Shown: piece after piece, positions 51,396 through 60,898 of the stretch
Numbering within the stretch: the first letter of the stretch is position 1
Layout: each line of letters starts with the position of its first letter
Translations under genes and position numbers: made by a program
NCBI GenBank assembly: GCA_934316845.1
Contig: CAKRDZ010000001.1
Coordinates: 62,001 to 126,000 of the forward strand
Origin: an uncultured Eubacterium sp.
GTDB lineage: Bacteria; Bacillota; Clostridia; Lachnospirales; Lachnospiraceae
Direction of reading: 5' to 3'
DNA length: 64,000 bases
Notes under the pieces: generated by a model
The model's database searches: none
What the model saw: only the letters and a program-made list of their open reading frames with translations
Told to the model about the DNA's origin: nothing

Positions 51396-54163
51396 AAAAT
51401 AAAGGACAAATTCAAGACGGTAAATATTATTATAAATACTGGAGTCTGTTGATTTTCTTGGTTATCCCTGTATTGTTTTTGGCAAAATACTATTTTGCAG
51501 GCCAGGTGCCGGGAGATGCCGATCTGATTCAATTTTTTTCGAACAAAAAAGCATTTGCGGAGGCTTTGATCAGTGGGGAGTTCCCGCAATGGAATCCGTA
51601 TATTCAAAATGGGATTCCACAATCATCCGGAAGCAGTATGTACTTTTTGAACCTCGTATTATCTTTTCTGCCATTGCGCCAGTACATCTATGCATTTTAT
51701 ATTGTACATCTTGCGATAGCAGGAACTTGTTTCTATCTTTTTCTGCGTGACAATGACTGCCCGTATTTGGTTTCTTACATTTTTGCAATCATTTTTGAAT
51801 GCTCGATTCAGATAAATGGAATGCGTAAATCTCATCCGGCAATCATTACATCTATTTGCTTGTTTACCGTTGTTATGTTTTTGACAAAGCGGTATTTTGT
51901 GACAAAACAAAAGCGCTGGTTTTATTTAAGTGCACTGGCAGCCGGTGTAATGCTTATTGCAGCACAGCAGTATGGAATATATGCAGCACTTGTGCTGGCA
52001 ATTTATATATTGGCTCATTGTATAAAAAGTAAATTTTCGGTAGTGGAAATTTTAAAAAGGGCATTACTTTGGATTGGTGTTTATATCGGAAGTGTTTTAT
52101 TCGCGTTGTTACCTACGTTTCATCTATTAAGGGAGTATTCTGCATATGGTTCTTCACAGACGACATATGATACATTTCGTTCTTACTCACTGCATCCCGT
52201 TAAATTGATACAGATGATTTATCCTGAATTTTTTGGCGAAAAATATCAGGCAATGGGAGCAAATTATTCATCAGAAATGGATATTGAATTATATTTGGGG
52301 ATTTTTGTGTTATTTGCAGCCATGTATGCGATTGTAAAATTGTGGAAAAAATTTGATGCTGCTCTGGCAGCCGGGTGTGCGTTATTTGCATTGTTATATG
52401 CGTGTATTGCACATATACCGGTTATCAATAAAATAGTATATCATATTCCTGTATTGGGTGGTTTTCGCGCATCAGGAAGAATGTTATTTGTGTTTTACTT
52501 TTTTGTATTCCTGCTATCTGCTCTTGGTACATCAGAGCTTTTGAAACAAATAAAGAAAAAAGACATTGCTTTATTAAAAAAAGCAGCTAAAGGATTATTG
52601 ATATTAACGGCAGCACTTATACTGGCATCTGTTTCCGCAGTATGTTTAATTGTTTCCAAAGACCAACAGGGGGCTTATTTTATACAGATTCAAAGAGTAT
52701 TTAAGACGGCGCTTATCGTGGCAGTTTTTATATTGATTGAATGCTGGATTTTGTCAAAGGACAACATTTATAGAATTACATTAACGATACAGAAAAAGAG
52801 AATTATCGTTTGTATTTTCCTTTTAAGTATTACATTGTATGAGACACTCCCTTATAGTATGACAACGACGCCGACGGATTATAAATCCGGAATATCGCAG
52901 GAACCGGTAGTGGAAAAAATACAGGAAAATATTGGACAATATAAAATATATGATGCGTTTGGAAATGTAGATGGTTCACATATGAGTATTATTTCACAAA
53001 ATCGCAATGCGATTCGGAAAATAGCTTCTTTGAATGCATATACGGCATATAATAATCCATTATTGTGCAAATATCTTAAAAATTTAGGAAGACAGGTTAC
53101 AGATATTCCGTTCAATTATTCCGGGCTGCTTACGGGAAGTCTGGATAATACCAATAATGTATTGGTTCAAAACGATTTGCTGTCTATGACAGGCGTAAAA
53201 TATGTAATTGATTCCGACGGAGTGATCGCAAAGAATAATGGAATGATATATAGCAATGAATCGCCGTTAGAGCCATATTCTTCTTCACAATTTTTGCAAA
53301 TATCTCATAAGCCGGGGGAAATAGGTGTTTTAGAATTACCATTTTCTACGATACAACAGGAGCAAACGCCGCAATGTTACAAGGTAGTTATTACTTTGAC
53401 GGAAGAACAAAGGGAAAATACAACGTATCTTGCAGCGGATTTGTATGGTGGTACGAATTATGATCGTTCAACGGAGGAAAAAACATTTCAGGTTACAAAA
53501 GACCAGGCACAATATACAGCCTATTTATATGCACAACAGACAGAATTGGCAACCGAACCGATTCGTTTTCGTATAATGGCTTCTAATAATGATGCAGAGA
53601 ATTCGATATATAAAGTGGATGTTTTTCAAGTAACTCCGGTAGAGGGGTATCGGTATTGGGACAAAACACAGGATGGAACTGCCATCTATGAAAATATTAA
53701 TGCAAAATCCCTTTTGTATATCCCACAAGCAGTAGAAACAAAGAAGAACTTTGATGATATATATTTAAATTGCGACAATTATTCTCTGGATAAAACAGCG
53801 TATGTGGACGTAGAACATATGAATCTGCAGAATTCCGATACTCAGGTGGAGATAAAAGAGCAGACAAGGAATACAGTAACGGCATCATGTGTTTCAACAG
53901 CAGATACATTTTTGTGTTTCTCGCAGAATTACTCCCCGAATTGGAGAGTATATGTGGATGGAGAACAGCAGACGATTCATATGGTAAATGGTTTAATCAT
54001 GGGGGCCCAGATTCCTGAAGGAAATCATGAGATAAAATTTGTATATCATGAAGACTCTTATTTGATTGGATTTTGTATTACATTTATAACTTACGCGGTT
54101 CTTGTAGCGGCATATTTTGTAGAACGTAAACGGAAATATGCGAGTGCAGATAAGGAAGAATAA
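51392..54163 (+). CDS. YfhO-type polytopic membrane glycosyltransferase (GT-C)
   Basis: 923 residues from TTG 51392 (GGAGG 7 bases upstream; overlaps the previous stop). About a dozen hydrophobic helices in the first 480 residues. GDADLIQFFSNKKAFAEAL and GEFPQWNPYIQNGIPQSS are the YfhO first-loop marks (PGDxD plus P-x-W-x-P). The C-terminal 430 residues include a soluble outside region and a final helix (IGFCITFITYAVLVAAYFVE). In Bacillus, YfhO moves GlcNAc from a polyprenyl phosphate to lipoteichoic acid, working with the GT2 CsbB. A GT2 of that type is at 59024-59974. Confidence 0.82.
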   Translation: MKNKGQIQDGKYYYKYWSLLIFLVIPVLFLAKYYFAGQVPGDADLIQFFSNKKAFAEALISGEFPQWNPYIQNGIPQSSGSSMYFLNLVLSFLPLRQYIYAFYIVHLAIAGTCFYLFLRDNDCPYLVSYIFAIIFECSIQINGMRKSHPAIITSICLFTVVMFLTKRYFVTKQKRWFYLSALAAGVMLIAAQQYGIYAALVLAIYILAHCIKSKFSVVEILKRALLWIGVYIGSVLFALLPTFHLLREYSAYGSSQTTYDTFRSYSLHPVKLIQMIYPEFFGEKYQAMGANYSSEMDIELYLGIFVLFAAMYAIVKLWKKFDAALAAGCALFALLYACIAHIPVINKIVYHIPVLGGFRASGRMLFVFYFFVFLLSALGTSELLKQIKKKDIALLKKAAKGLLILTAALILASVSAVCLIVSKDQQGAYFIQIQRVFKTALIVAVFILIECWILSKDNIYRITLTIQKKRIIVCIFLLSITLYETLPYSMTTTPTDYKSGISQEPVVEKIQENIGQYKIYDAFGNVDGSHMSIISQNRNAIRKIASLNAYTAYNNPLLCKYLKNLGRQVTDIPFNYSGLLTGSLDNTNNVLVQNDLLSMTGVKYVIDSDGVIAKNNGMIYSNESPLEPYSSSQFLQISHKPGEIGVLELPFSTIQQEQTPQCYKVVITLTEEQRENTTYLAADLYGGTNYDRSTEEKTFQVTKDQAQYTAYLYAQQTELATEPIRFRIMASNNDAENSIYKVDVFQVTPVEGYRYWDKTQDGTAIYENINAKSLLYIPQAVETKKNFDDIYLNCDNYSLDKTAYVDVEHMNLQNSDTQVEIKEQTRNTVTASCVSTADTFLCFSQNYSPNWRVYVDGEQQTIHMVNGLIMGAQIPEGNHEIKFVYHEDSYLIGFCITFITYAVLVAAYFVERKRKYASADKEE

Positions 54164-54178
54164 ATGCAAGTTCAAGTC

Positions 54179-54207
54179 TTGCGTCTGTACTTTTTTTGAT
54201 ATATAAT
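54179..54207 (+). promoter_or_regulatory. Possible internal promoter of the second glycan block
   Basis: TTGCGT (54179-54184), 17-base spacer, perfect TATAAT (54202-54207), in the 112-base gap before the aminotransferase. Confidence 0.6.
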
Positions 54208-54275
54208 GGAAAAGGAAATTATTGAAAGAGGTTTTGCTGATTATATGAGGCAGAGAGCTTAGGAAGGAGAAAGAT

Positions 54276-55403
54276 ATGATACCATTTAATGTGCCACCTT
54301 GTGTGGGAAGTGAAGAAAAATACATAGCAGAGGCAATTGCAAATCATAAATTGTGCGGAGATGGGGAATTTACCAAAAAATGTAACGCAAAATTAGAGGA
54401 GATGACCGGAACGTCAAAGGCGCTGCTGACCACCTCTTGTACACACGCGACAGAGATGGCTGCGATTTTGTCGGATATCAAGCCGGGAGATGAAGTCATC
54501 ATGCCGTCGTATACGTTTGTGTCAACGGCAAATGCGTTTGTACTGCGTGGAGCGACTGTTGTATTTGTGGATATCCGCCCGGATACTATGAATATTGATG
54601 AGACGAAGATCGAGGAAGCGATTACCGAAAAAACAAAGGCAATCGTGCCGGTTCACTATGCAGGGGTATCCTGTGAGATGGATACGATCATGGAGATCGC
54701 CCGAAAATATAATTTGAAAGTGATCGAGGATGCAGCACAGGGAATTATGAGTACTTACAAAGGCAGACCGCTCGGTACGATCGGCGATTATGGCTGTTTT
54801 AGTTTCCACGAGACGAAAAATATCAGCATGGGAGAGGGCGGTGCGCTTTTGATCGCAGATCCGGCGAATATTGAAAATGCGGAAATTGTGCGTGAAAAGG
54901 GAACCAACAGAAGTAAGTTTTTCCGCGGACAGATCGACAAGTACTCCTGGGTGGAAGCCGGAAGTTCGTATCTTCCAAGCGAGCTGAATGCGGCGTATCT
55001 GTGGGGCGAACTGGAAAGTGCCGATAAGATTTATGAAGATCGTATGAATACATGGAATTATTATGATAAGGCATTGAAGAAACTGGAAGAAACTGGAAAA
55101 ATCGAATGCCCGGTAATTCCGGATGGCTGTGTACACAATGCACATATGTATTATATTAAGGCAAAGGATCTGGAGGAACGCACCCGGCTTCTTGCGTATT
55201 TGAAAGAAAATGGAGTTGCTGCAGTGTTCCATTATATTCCACTTCACAGTGCGGCTGCAGGAATAAAATATGGCAGATTTTCCGGTGAGGATAAGTATAC
55301 GACAAAGGAAAGTGAGCGGCTGCTTCGATTGCCATTGTATTATGGTATGAAGGAAGAAGACCGGGAGAAGGTTGTAAAGTGCGTGGAAGCGTTTTATGAG
55401 TAA
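54276..55403 (+). CDS. dTDP-4-amino-4,6-dideoxyhexose aminotransferase (DegT/DnrJ/EryC1, WecE-like)
   Basis: 375 residues. PLP enzyme moving an amino group from Glu to C4 of dTDP-4-keto-6-deoxyglucose. PLP Lys in FSFHETKNISMGEGG; other marks are NHKLCGDGEFTKKCNAKLEE, MPSYTFVSTANAFVLRGAT, EDAAQGIMSTYKGRPLG and FHYIPLHSAAAGIKYG. Length and sequence resemble WecE (RffA) of enterobacterial common antigen, giving dTDP-Fuc4N; a VioA-type (Qui4N) activity is possible. RmlA at 60899 would supply dTDP-glucose; RmlB is not in the window. Codons here are more GC-rich than in the genes around it. Confidence 0.9.
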   Translation: MIPFNVPPCVGSEEKYIAEAIANHKLCGDGEFTKKCNAKLEEMTGTSKALLTTSCTHATEMAAILSDIKPGDEVIMPSYTFVSTANAFVLRGATVVFVDIRPDTMNIDETKIEEAITEKTKAIVPVHYAGVSCEMDTIMEIARKYNLKVIEDAAQGIMSTYKGRPLGTIGDYGCFSFHETKNISMGEGGALLIADPANIENAEIVREKGTNRSKFFRGQIDKYSWVEAGSSYLPSELNAAYLWGELESADKIYEDRMNTWNYYDKALKKLEETGKIECPVIPDGCVHNAHMYYIKAKDLEERTRLLAYLKENGVAAVFHYIPLHSAAAGIKYGRFSGEDKYTTKESERLLRLPLYYGMKEEDREKVVKCVEAFYE

Positions 55404-55414
55404 AGGAGAAAGGA

Positions 55415-56503
55415 ATGCAATTATCATTTACAAAGCAGGATAGTAATATTGTGAAAACAGTTGCTATCATACTAATGTATATTCATCATCTGTTCTTTTC
55501 ACAAGAATCGTATGCTGGGTATCCTGTAGACTTTGCTCCATTTTGCGAGGCAGATATAATTTCCTTTGCACAAATGAGCAAAATATGTGTTGCATTGTTT
55601 GTATTTATATCAGCATACGGGATTTGTATATCGTTCAATAAGACTAAGGAGAGGGCAGAAAAGTTATATATAAGCTTATATAAAGAAAATTTTTGCCGAT
55701 ATATTAAATTTCTTTCTGCATTTATCTTGATATATATTATTGCCCAGATATTTTCTTTTTTAGGAAGAAGTAATCAGGAAGTATATGGAACAGGATTTAA
55801 AAGGATATTCTTTACGATATTAGATTTTTTTGGCCTTGCTAATATATTTGGAACCCCTACGTTTAATCCTACATGGTGGTATATGGGATTAGCAATTTCC
55901 ATTTTTTGTATTATGCCCATTATATGGGTTTGTACCAAAAAAGCGGGAGCAGCTTGTCTGGCAGTGGTCATTGTAATTCCACGTATGTTAGGAATCGGGT
56001 TAACAGAATTAAGATGGTGGCTTCCAACGATATGTCTGGGAGCATTGGCAGCAGAGTATAATCTTATTGTAAAATGCCGGGAATACAAAAAGGAAAATAT
56101 GGTTTGGCGAATTTCCAAAATTTTATTGGCAATGTGTATGCTGGCAGGTTTTGGCTTTTTGAGAAGTCATACTACATCGTTTTATGATATTACAGATATG
56201 GTGATGGCAGGAATTATTGTTTATTTATGCTTTGAATTGTTTGGAGGGATCAGTGAAACACCTAAGAAAATAATTGGTTTTACGGGAGCATATTCCATGA
56301 ATATGTTTTTAATGCATACTTTTGTAAAAACATACTATTTCAAGGATTTTACGTATTCATTTCAATATCCGATACTTATTTTGCTGGTGCTTGTTATAGA
56401 TACGCTGTTATTTTCTGTTTGTCTTGAATGGTTAAAAAAAGCAAGCGGGTATAATAAAATGATTGCTAAAATATGTAAAATGATAAGAGAGGGTTTTCAA
56501 TAG
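55415..56503 (+). CDS. Acyltransferase-3 family membrane protein
   Basis: 362 residues, about ten hydrophobic segments. N-terminal helix with KTVAIILMYIHHLFFS (His pair), then ISAYGICISFNK with the YG turn, NPTWWYMGLAISIFCIMPI and a final FTGAYSMNMFLMHTFVKTYY. This matches O-acetylases of the Acyl_transf_3 family that decorate surface glycans. Starts 12 bases after the aminotransferase stop with AAAGGAG. Confidence 0.8.
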   Translation: MQLSFTKQDSNIVKTVAIILMYIHHLFFSQESYAGYPVDFAPFCEADIISFAQMSKICVALFVFISAYGICISFNKTKERAEKLYISLYKENFCRYIKFLSAFILIYIIAQIFSFLGRSNQEVYGTGFKRIFFTILDFFGLANIFGTPTFNPTWWYMGLAISIFCIMPIIWVCTKKAGAACLAVVIVIPRMLGIGLTELRWWLPTICLGALAAEYNLIVKCREYKKENMVWRISKILLAMCMLAGFGFLRSHTTSFYDITDMVMAGIIVYLCFELFGGISETPKKIIGFTGAYSMNMFLMHTFVKTYYFKDFTYSFQYPILILLVLVIDTLLFSVCLEWLKKASGYNKMIAKICKMIREGFQ

Positions 56504-56504
56504 T

Positions 56505-57749
56505 ATGAAGAAAAACGCTTTTTGGAATACGATTTCAGGTATTTTAGATGCTGGTCAGAGTGCCATCATTCTAATTTTTATATCAAGGTTTCTTCCGATA
56601 AATGAGGCAGGAGTTTTTTCTATCAGTTATGCTTTGGCAAATATTGTTTTTATGATTGCGCGGTATGGGGTTCGGAATTATCAAGTTACAGACAATAAGG
56701 CAGAAGAGAAATTTCGAAATTACCTTTTTTTGCGATTAGCAACAATAGCTATTTCCGTATTATTTATCGGAACGTATTTGTTTTTTATGTATATGCGGCA
56801 TCAATATGATATGCATAAGGTTATTATAGTATTTGTGATGGCATGTTATAAGATGGTAGATGCATTTGAAGATGTATTTTTGGGGCTGTATCAGCAAAAA
56901 GGAAGGTTAGATATTGCAGGAAAAGTATTTGCTGCACGTGTTTTTTCGTCAACCATAGTGTTGTGTGGTGCGATAGTGATTACCAAAGATCTTGTGATAT
57001 CAGTAGTGGCAGCATTTTTATCCGGTGTTTTAATGGAAATAATATTGCTTAGAAAAACCTATCCGTCATTTCATATATCTTCGGAGAAATTGTGTAAACA
57101 AGAATTTCTCTTTTTGTTTACACAATGTTTTCCGTTATGCATTGGGGCGGTTTTGGCAGTATATGTAAGTAATCTTCCCAAATATATGATTGACTGGTAT
57201 TTGAATGAAAAAATTCAGGCTATTTTTGGATATTTAATGATGCCTGCATTTTGTATTACGCTATTGAGCCGGTTTATATTTCAACCGTATATTAAGCAGA
57301 TTGGAGATCAATGGAATAATAAAGAATTTAGTCAATTAAAAAAGTTTACATTGATATTGACTGGGATTATAAGTGTAATTACATTGACTGTAATTGTAGG
57401 AGGTTTGCTGATCGGTCTTCCTATTTTATCATGGTTATACCATACAGATCTGATGGGATATTCTATGGAATTATTTTATCTGTTTTTAGGAACAGGATTA
57501 TATACGATATCATGTTTTTTTGTTGTGATCTTGACGGCAATGAGAAAGCAGAATTTGATAGCGGCGGGATATATCGCAGCATCCATAACAGCTTTTTTTA
57601 TTAGCCCATATCTTGCAGAAAAATATGGTATGCGTGGAGCTTGTGGACTTTATATTATAATAAACTTGTTTCTTTCTTTATTATTTTTCATTCCATTGTG
57701 GAAAAATTTATGCGGAACAGAAGCAAAGAAAGAAGGGATGAACCTATGA
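56505..57749 (+). CDS. Wzx-type oligosaccharide flippase
   Basis: 414 residues, twelve hydrophobic helices. N-terminus NAFWNTISGILDAGQSAIIL and FISRFLPINEAGVFSISYAL is typical of polysaccharide biosynthesis/MOP superfamily flippases, then RYGVRNYQVTDN. It moves a lipid-linked sugar unit across the membrane. Begins one base after the acyltransferase stop and overlaps the ATP-grasp gene by four bases (ATGA). No Wzy polymerase is seen in the window. Confidence 0.85.
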   Translation: MKKNAFWNTISGILDAGQSAIILIFISRFLPINEAGVFSISYALANIVFMIARYGVRNYQVTDNKAEEKFRNYLFLRLATIAISVLFIGTYLFFMYMRHQYDMHKVIIVFVMACYKMVDAFEDVFLGLYQQKGRLDIAGKVFAARVFSSTIVLCGAIVITKDLVISVVAAFLSGVLMEIILLRKTYPSFHISSEKLCKQEFLFLFTQCFPLCIGAVLAVYVSNLPKYMIDWYLNEKIQAIFGYLMMPAFCITLLSRFIFQPYIKQIGDQWNNKEFSQLKKFTLILTGIISVITLTVIVGGLLIGLPILSWLYHTDLMGYSMELFYLFLGTGLYTISCFFVVILTAMRKQNLIAAGYIAASITAFFISPYLAEKYGMRGACGLYIIINLFLSLLFFIPLWKNLCGTEAKKEGMNL

Positions 57750-58972
57750 AGAAAATTATGATTTTAGGAGCGGGAGTGTATCAATTTCCGTTGGTTCAAA
57801 AAGCAGCTGAAATGTGCGAGGTTATTCTTGTAGCGCCACAGATCAGTCAGGACTTTGAAAAATATGCAAATAAATGCTATTATACAGATCTTCGTGAAAA
57901 AGAAGAGATTTTAGAGATTGCAAGAAAAGAGAAAATAAATGGAATCATTACGGATCAGACAGATATTCCGGTTCGTACAGTAGCATACGTTGCGAGTGAG
58001 ATGGGACTGCCGGGAAATCCATATGATATAGCATGTCTATTTACGGACAAAGGATTAATGAGAAAGAAAATGGAAGAAATCGGAATTAAAGTTCTTCCTA
58101 ACAGCCAGGTTGTCTCAGAGGAACAGGCAGTTCAATTCTATGAAGCGCAAGGCGGAGATGGAACTGAATTTATTATAAAGCCAGCAGATAATCAAGGCAG
58201 CAGAGGTGTGTTTAAAGTTTATTCTGCAAACGATATTAGAAAATATTTTTGTGAAAGTGTGAAACATTCGCCTACAAATACTGTTGTAATTGAAAAATAT
58301 GCAACGGGACAGGAATTTGTGGTTGAGGGAATTTCTTTAAATGGAAAGTACAAACCTCTTATTATTGGTGATACGCATTATTTTGATAAAGATACAACAT
58401 TTGCGGCACGCGAACGCATTTTTCCGTCAAGAGAAAAGGAAGAATTGATAAAACGGGTTTTGGAGTTAAATGATAAGATTATTACAGGCTTTGGACTGGT
58501 TCAAGGAATATCACATAGTGAATATGTGATGGATGGAAATGACATTTATTTAATCGAAACAGCAGCTCGTGGTGGAGGGGTATTTATTTCAAGTGATCTG
58601 ATATCTCTTCAAACTGGATTGTGTACAGAAGAATTTCTGATTCGCATAGCGTTAGGAGAACAGAAGGAACTGCCTGATTTAAAACCGATGAATCAGGTAT
58701 GTGGATATATTGCTTTCTTTTTACCGGAAGGGGAAGTGATTTCAGTCAATGGAGTTGAAGAAGTATGTCAGCTGCCATATGTTCACCGTAACATTTTATA
58801 TTCTATTAAACGGGGAATGAAGATAGGAACTGCAACAGATAAAACTTCCCGGTTTTCTATTATAGTATCTGGAAAGAACTGGAAAGAATGGGAAACTAAT
58901 GTTAAGCATGTGCAGGAATTATTAAGGATACAAGTTCAAAAGGATGGAGAAATAAAGAATCCAATCTGGTAA
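57746..58972 (+). CDS. ATP-grasp family ligase in the glycan operon
   Basis: 408 residues from ATG 57746 (ATGA overlap; a longer frame starts inside wzx and is rejected). N-terminal Rossmann pre-ATP-grasp (ILGAGVYQFPLVQKAAEMCE), then ATP-grasp core: FIIKPADNQGSRGVF with ATP Lys, FVVEGISLNG, FGLVQGISHSEYVMD and YLIETAARGGGVF with metal-binding Glu. Such enzymes join a carboxylate to an amine or thiol through acyl-phosphate. Next to a 4-amino-sugar aminotransferase, it could link an amino or hydroxy acid to the sugar amine; this is an inference. Confidence 0.82.
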   Translation: MKKIMILGAGVYQFPLVQKAAEMCEVILVAPQISQDFEKYANKCYYTDLREKEEILEIARKEKINGIITDQTDIPVRTVAYVASEMGLPGNPYDIACLFTDKGLMRKKMEEIGIKVLPNSQVVSEEQAVQFYEAQGGDGTEFIIKPADNQGSRGVFKVYSANDIRKYFCESVKHSPTNTVVIEKYATGQEFVVEGISLNGKYKPLIIGDTHYFDKDTTFAARERIFPSREKEELIKRVLELNDKIITGFGLVQGISHSEYVMDGNDIYLIETAARGGGVFISSDLISLQTGLCTEEFLIRIALGEQKELPDLKPMNQVCGYIAFFLPEGEVISVNGVEEVCQLPYVHRNILYSIKRGMKIGTATDKTSRFSIIVSGKNWKEWETNVKHVQELLRIQVQKDGEIKNPIW

Positions 58973-58975
58973 TAA

Positions 58976-59018
58976 AAAAGAGATTGTTTGTGAAAATGAT
59001 GGACAAACAATCTCTTTT
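58976..59018. terminator. Bidirectional terminator between converging glycan blocks
   Basis: AAAAGAGATTGTTTGT (58976-58991) pairs with ACAAACAATCTCTTTT (59003-59018), with A-rich and T-rich flanks on both sides. Confidence 0.9.
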
Positions 59019-59023
59019 ACTTT

Positions 59024-59974
59024 TTATTTATCGCGGGCGGATGGATTGTTAATAACATCTCTAATGACAAATTGTGGTGTCTGGTTGATACATAGATAGA
59101 TGCGCCCAAGGTATTCGCCAATTAATCCAAGAACGATCAATACAATACCAAACATAAACAATAGGATAGCGATAGTTGAACTCCATCCGGTAAGAAAATC
59201 ATGTCCAAGCATTTTGCGAATGATAATTATAAGTCCGGTGATAAAACCGATACATGCAGACAATGCGCCTAATAAAGTTGCCAGCCGGAGTGGTTTGATG
59301 GAAAATGCAGTAAAACCATTCATCCATAGCGAGAATAGCTTTTTGAAGGAATATCCGCTTGTTCCGTTTAAACGGGCTTTTTGAATAGCATCTACGGTTC
59401 CGATATTATGTGTGGTACGTAGAATTAATCCGGTAACATAGGGATAAGGCTGCTCGTATTTAAGCATTTCTTGAATGACAAATCGGCGGGCTACAAAAAA
59501 AATCGTGACTTGTACTCCGTCTGGAGCAGGAAGCATCCATTTACGCATAAGACCAGCAATGCCTGAGAAAATGCGTCGTGTAAAAGAAGGCTGTGCCCGA
59601 TGTGTGAACCGGGGTGAGACAACATCTAGATTTTCCGATTTTAATTTCTGCAACATTTGCGGCAGAATTTCAATTTGTGTTTGTCCGTCATCTTCACAGG
59701 TGGCTACAAATTCACCGCTTGCGTAGTGAAATCCAGCCATGATAGCGCCATGTTGTCCGCAGTTGCGGGCAAGATCAATGGCAATGATATCGGGTCTGCT
59801 TTCAGCCAGTTCTTTTAAAATATCATAGGTGTTGTCAGGAGAATGATCGTTGACTAATATAATTTCGTATGTAATTGTCATATCTGCTAATGCAGCATCA
59901 ATATCGTGGATGACAGAATGAATATTTTGTGTAGAGCAATAGCAGGGGATAACAATTGATAAATCTTTTTTCAT
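59024..59974 (-). CDS. Membrane GT2 glycosyltransferase, undecaprenyl-phosphate sugar synthase (CsbB/ArnC/GtrB type)
   Basis: 316 residues from ATG 59974 (AGGAA upstream; GTG 59977 possible). GT-A domain: LSIVIPCYCSTQNIHSVIHD, ILVNDHSPDNTYDIL, ATCEDDGQTQ (metal Asp) and a QVTIFFVARR stretch. Two C-terminal helices (LATLLGALSACIGFITGLII, TIAILLFMFGIVLIVLGLIGEYLGRIY) end in the RPQF-like TPQFVIRD tail of this family. Transfers a nucleotide sugar to undecaprenyl phosphate on the inner face. It probably feeds the YfhO-type enzyme at 51392. Paired with the acyltransferase gene 20 bases upstream. Confidence 0.9.
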   Translation of the reverse strand: MKKDLSIVIPCYCSTQNIHSVIHDIDAALADMTITYEIILVNDHSPDNTYDILKELAESRPDIIAIDLARNCGQHGAIMAGFHYASGEFVATCEDDGQTQIEILPQMLQKLKSENLDVVSPRFTHRAQPSFTRRIFSGIAGLMRKWMLPAPDGVQVTIFFVARRFVIQEMLKYEQPYPYVTGLILRTTHNIGTVDAIQKARLNGTSGYSFKKLFSLWMNGFTAFSIKPLRLATLLGALSACIGFITGLIIIIRKMLGHDFLTGWSSTIAILLFMFGIVLIVLGLIGEYLGRIYLCINQTPQFVIRDVINNPSARDK

Positions 59975-59994
59975 CACATAGGGTTCCTTTCGTT

Positions 59995-60654
59995 TTAGAG
60001 GTAGTCGGTGCTTGTTTTGTCTGGGAGAATGGTACTTTTAGCTGGTACAACGACTTTGTCAGCTGGGATATCCTTGAAAGCATATGCCTGTGCGCCAAGC
60101 AAAACTGCTTCATTCAATGTGGTGTGGTCTTTTACAATAGAACCCACACCAAGGAAGCAACGATCATGAATCTGAGTATGTCCTGCCAGCATTGAGTTTA
60201 TGGAAATGGTACAATAGTCATGTATGATCGAGTCATGTCCTATCTTTGCACCTACAAAAAACAGGTTGGCATTTCCAATCTGACATCCCATCTGAATATA
60301 CACACCCTCCAGAATATTGTTTCCTTCCCCAAGAATTACGTCTTCTGAGATAAAAGCCGTGGGATGAATATAATTTTCAAAGGTATAACCTGATTTTTTG
60401 CAAAACAGATATTTTTCTTTTTTGATCTGTGCCATTTGAGAATATCCGATTCCCATAATAAGGGTAAAAGAGGAAGGGGGATATTTTGACGATAATTCGT
60501 CAAAAGAGATTACTTCAATACCATCTAATGTTGTATTATTAATATAATTCTTATCTGCTACATAGGCATGTACTTTCCCAAAATGAGTAAGTTCCACATA
60601 TTTCTTCATCATTTGAGAATATGAACCATTGCCGATTATTACAACATTCTTCAT
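59995..60654 (-). CDS. NeuD/PglD-like sugar N- or O-acyltransferase
   Basis: 219 residues from ATG 60654 (AAAGGCGG upstream). N-terminal Rossmann-like PglD_N domain (NVVIIGNGSYSQMMKKYVE, IEVISFDELSSK), then a left-handed beta-helix of hexapeptides: HPTAFISEDVILGEGN, GVYIQMGCQIGNANLFFVGA, HDSIIHDYCTIS, LAGHTQIHDRCFLGVGS. His in GAKIGHD is the likely base. PglD and VioB-type members N-acylate 4-amino sugars; NeuD O-acetylates sialic acid. With the WecE-like enzyme near by, N-acylation of the dTDP-4-amino sugar is plausible. Confidence 0.85.
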   Translation of the reverse strand: MKNVVIIGNGSYSQMMKKYVELTHFGKVHAYVADKNYINNTTLDGIEVISFDELSSKYPPSSFTLIMGIGYSQMAQIKKEKYLFCKKSGYTFENYIHPTAFISEDVILGEGNNILEGVYIQMGCQIGNANLFFVGAKIGHDSIIHDYCTISINSMLAGHTQIHDRCFLGVGSIVKDHTTLNEAVLLGAQAYAFKDIPADKVVVPAKSTILPDKTSTDYL

Positions 60655-60758
60655 TACTATAATCCGCCTTTCCGTGTCGCACGCTTCTATCCCCAGTAAG
60701 CGAAAACGCAACATAGTATCTTTTTCCAAACTTCTTCTTAATTACACATGATATCATT

Positions 60759-60787
60759 AGTTTAACTTTTCTTCCACCTCTTGTCAA
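60759..60787 (-). promoter_or_regulatory. Promoter of the minus-strand acyltransferase/GT2 pair
   Basis: On the minus strand TTGACA (60787-60782), 17-base spacer, TAAACT (60764-60759). Its -35 overlaps the -35 of the opposite promoter. Confidence 0.75.
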
Positions 60788-60810
60788 GACTAGGTTTTAT
60801 ATGTTACAAT
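60781..60810 (+). promoter_or_regulatory. rfbA promoter
   Basis: TTGTCA (60781-60786), 18-base spacer, TACAAT (60805-60810), overlapping the divergent -35. Confidence 0.7.
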
Positions 60811-60898
60811 ACTATATTGTAAATAGTTTATGAGGTTTCTGAAGAGAAAATAGCAGATTGAACTTTGATAACTATAAACTCAAGGGAGGACTCACATT

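Noticed and set aside
56505..57749. MATE-type drug pump
   Set aside because: N-terminal pattern and position in the glycan operon fit Wzx flippases better.
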